Assembly: GCA_031267005.1 (NCBI GenBank)
Contig: JAIRZX010000654.1
Span: 1-5,227 of the forward strand
Length of the DNA: 5,227 nt
Source of the DNA: Deltaproteobacteria bacterium
GTDB taxonomy: Bacteria; Desulfobacterota; Desulfarculia; Adiutricales; Adiutricaceae
Direction of reading: 5' to 3'
This document shows, in pieces, positions 4,255 through 5,227 of the stretch. Every line of letters begins with the position of its first letter. Position 1 is the stretch's first letter. The position numbers were made by a program, and so were the translations under genes. The notes beneath the pieces are model-generated. The model was not told the DNA's origin. It saw only the letters and a program-made list of their open reading frames with translations, and ran no database searches.

Positions 4255-5227
4255 ATGAAAGAGCAAGACGCCAACGGCCCGCCTCCCGACGGCGGGGCTG
4301 GACCGACGGGGGACGGGGACGCCAAGGTACCCAAGGCCCCCGTCCGCCTGATGGCGTTGCGCCTCGCGATCCTGGCGGCCATCGCCATAGCGGCCCTGGC
4401 CGCGGGCGTCCTGATTTTCTCCCGGGGAGCGAGGCCTCCCGCCTCCCAGCCCCCCGCCCCGCCGGCGGTCCAGGCGGACGGGCGGACGGACGCCCAGCCC
4501 GGCGCCCAGCCGCCCGGCGCGGCCGGCGCGGCCGGGGCGCAGGCCGTGGCCAGATCCGACCCGCGCCGGGCCGACCCCCAGAACCCCCAGCCGGAACCCC
4601 CGCCGCGAACGCTTACGATCTGGCAGAACAACGCCTTCGTAGTCTCGGATCCGGACAGGCAGACGACCGTCTACGAGTTCTCGCTGAGCACCAGGGGCTC
4701 GGCCATAGGGAAGCTGGAGGACATCGCGATCCAGACCGACCGAGGCCCCATTACGGTTGACGGGGCCATGGACGGGACCGAAGAGAACGGCTACAGGACC
4801 GGGAGGCTGGAGGCGGCCGGCTTTGTCGACTCCTTCGAGATAACGGGCGCCACCGCCACGGTGGACGGCAAGCCCGGGCAGGATCTCATGCCCGACTTGA
4901 GGGTGTCCGACTACCAGCCGTGGCCCATTCTCCTTCCCGGCGACCCCGTGAGCATCATCAGCTCCGTGAGGTACCACGAGATCCCCAAGTTCCTGGTGGA
5001 CGCCCCGGTCGAATTCGGGAGCTCGGTGGAGTCCCCGCCCACGGTCTACGTCTCCGACTTCGTGGAGGCGGCGGTGGAGATCTACCGCGAAGAGATGAAG
5101 ACCGAGCTGATGATTTGGAACGGCGCCACCCTGCTAGACAGGCCCGTCGACGGACCCTACATCGTGCTCTTCAACAGGGGCGGCGTGAACGGGTTCTCAG
5201 TCATGGAGCCGTCCGCCGGCGCCAACT
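4255..5227 (+). CDS. Single-pass membrane-anchored protein of unknown function (3' end outside window)
   Basis: The frame opens at ATG 4255 behind AAGGA and stays open for 324 codons to the right edge. Residues 1-32 are a polar Gly/Pro/Asp tail. Residues 34-55 form one hydrophobic helix rich in Ala, Leu and Ile (ALRLAILAAIAIAALAAGVL) flanked by Arg. Residues 58-118 are a Pro/Ala/Gly/Gln spacer of low complexity. From about 119 the protein looks like a folded, mostly beta domain, with stretches such as TVYEFSLSTRGSAIGKLEDI (138-157) and YIVLFNRGGVNGFSV (302-316). The likely topology is N-terminus in the cytoplasm and the large domain outside. The STRGSAIGKLEDI stretch faintly recalls the start of the periplasmic domain of YidC insertases. 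However, the long N-terminal tail and spacer are atypical, and the five C-terminal helices that would prove it lie beyond the window. I therefore leave it unnamed. Start and frame are secure; function is not. Confidence 0.82.
   Translation, partial: MKEQDANGPPPDGGAGPTGDGDAKVPKAPVRLMALRLAILAAIAIAALAAGVLIFSRGARPPASQPPAPPAVQADGRTDAQPGAQPPGAAGAAGAQAVARSDPRRADPQNPQPEPPPRTLTIWQNNAFVVSDPDRQTTVYEFSLSTRGSAIGKLEDIAIQTDRGPITVDGAMDGTEENGYRTGRLEAAGFVDSFEITGATATVDGKPGQDLMPDLRVSDYQPWPILLPGDPVSIISSVRYHEIPKFLVDAPVEFGSSVESPPTVYVSDFVEAAVEIYREEMKTELMIWNGATLLDRPVDGPYIVLFNRGGVNGFSVMEPSAGAN

Noticed and set aside
4240..4977. A 245-codon minus-strand open frame opposite the last gene
   Set aside because: The plus-strand gene has an ideal ribosome binding site, a membrane helix and a natural-looking domain; the reverse frame is Gly and Arg-rich noise.

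Overview
The window comes from a GC-rich bacterial genome. It holds three genes on the plus strand, separated by unusually long non-coding gaps; two of the genes run off the window edges. The organism cannot be named from the sequence. The codon use (C/G third positions, but many AGG arginine and ATA isoleucine codons) and the N-terminal signature of the kinase resemble what I remember from anaerobes such as Synergistota, Desulfobacterota, spirochaetes and clostridia. That is only a weak pointer.

Layout. Bases 3-197 encode the last 64 residues of a cysteine-rich protein. Bases 198-1189 form a gap of about 1 kb. It contains a 22-bp-spaced direct repeat over the stop codon, a perfect 10-bp inverted repeat, a small bulged hairpin, an array of about 23 pentanucleotide units (694-808), and a good sigma70-type promoter at 977-1005 whose -10 box is covered by a perfect palindrome. 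A structured leader of about 175 nt follows. Bases 1190-3622 encode a complete 810-residue cytoplasmic hybrid histidine kinase: HAMP-like segment, HisKA, HATPase, receiver, Hpt and a helical tail. Bases 3623-4254 form a second gap, poor in A and rich in T on the plus strand, with a 15-bp tandem repeat directly after the kinase stop and many TTCCGG words. A gene at 4255 with a strong ribosome binding site opens a single-pass, membrane-anchored protein of unknown function that continues past the right edge.

How the parts relate. The kinase appears to be transcribed alone from its own, probably regulated, promoter. It carries a complete His-Asp-His relay that would end on an unlinked response regulator, none of which is in the window. 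The flanking genes show no functional tie to it, and the gaps argue against an operon. No RNA gene, CRISPR array, insertion sequence or recognisable new multi-gene system is visible. The points worth a second look are the pentamer array, the palindrome over the promoter with its structured leader, and the skewed, repeat-bearing second gap.
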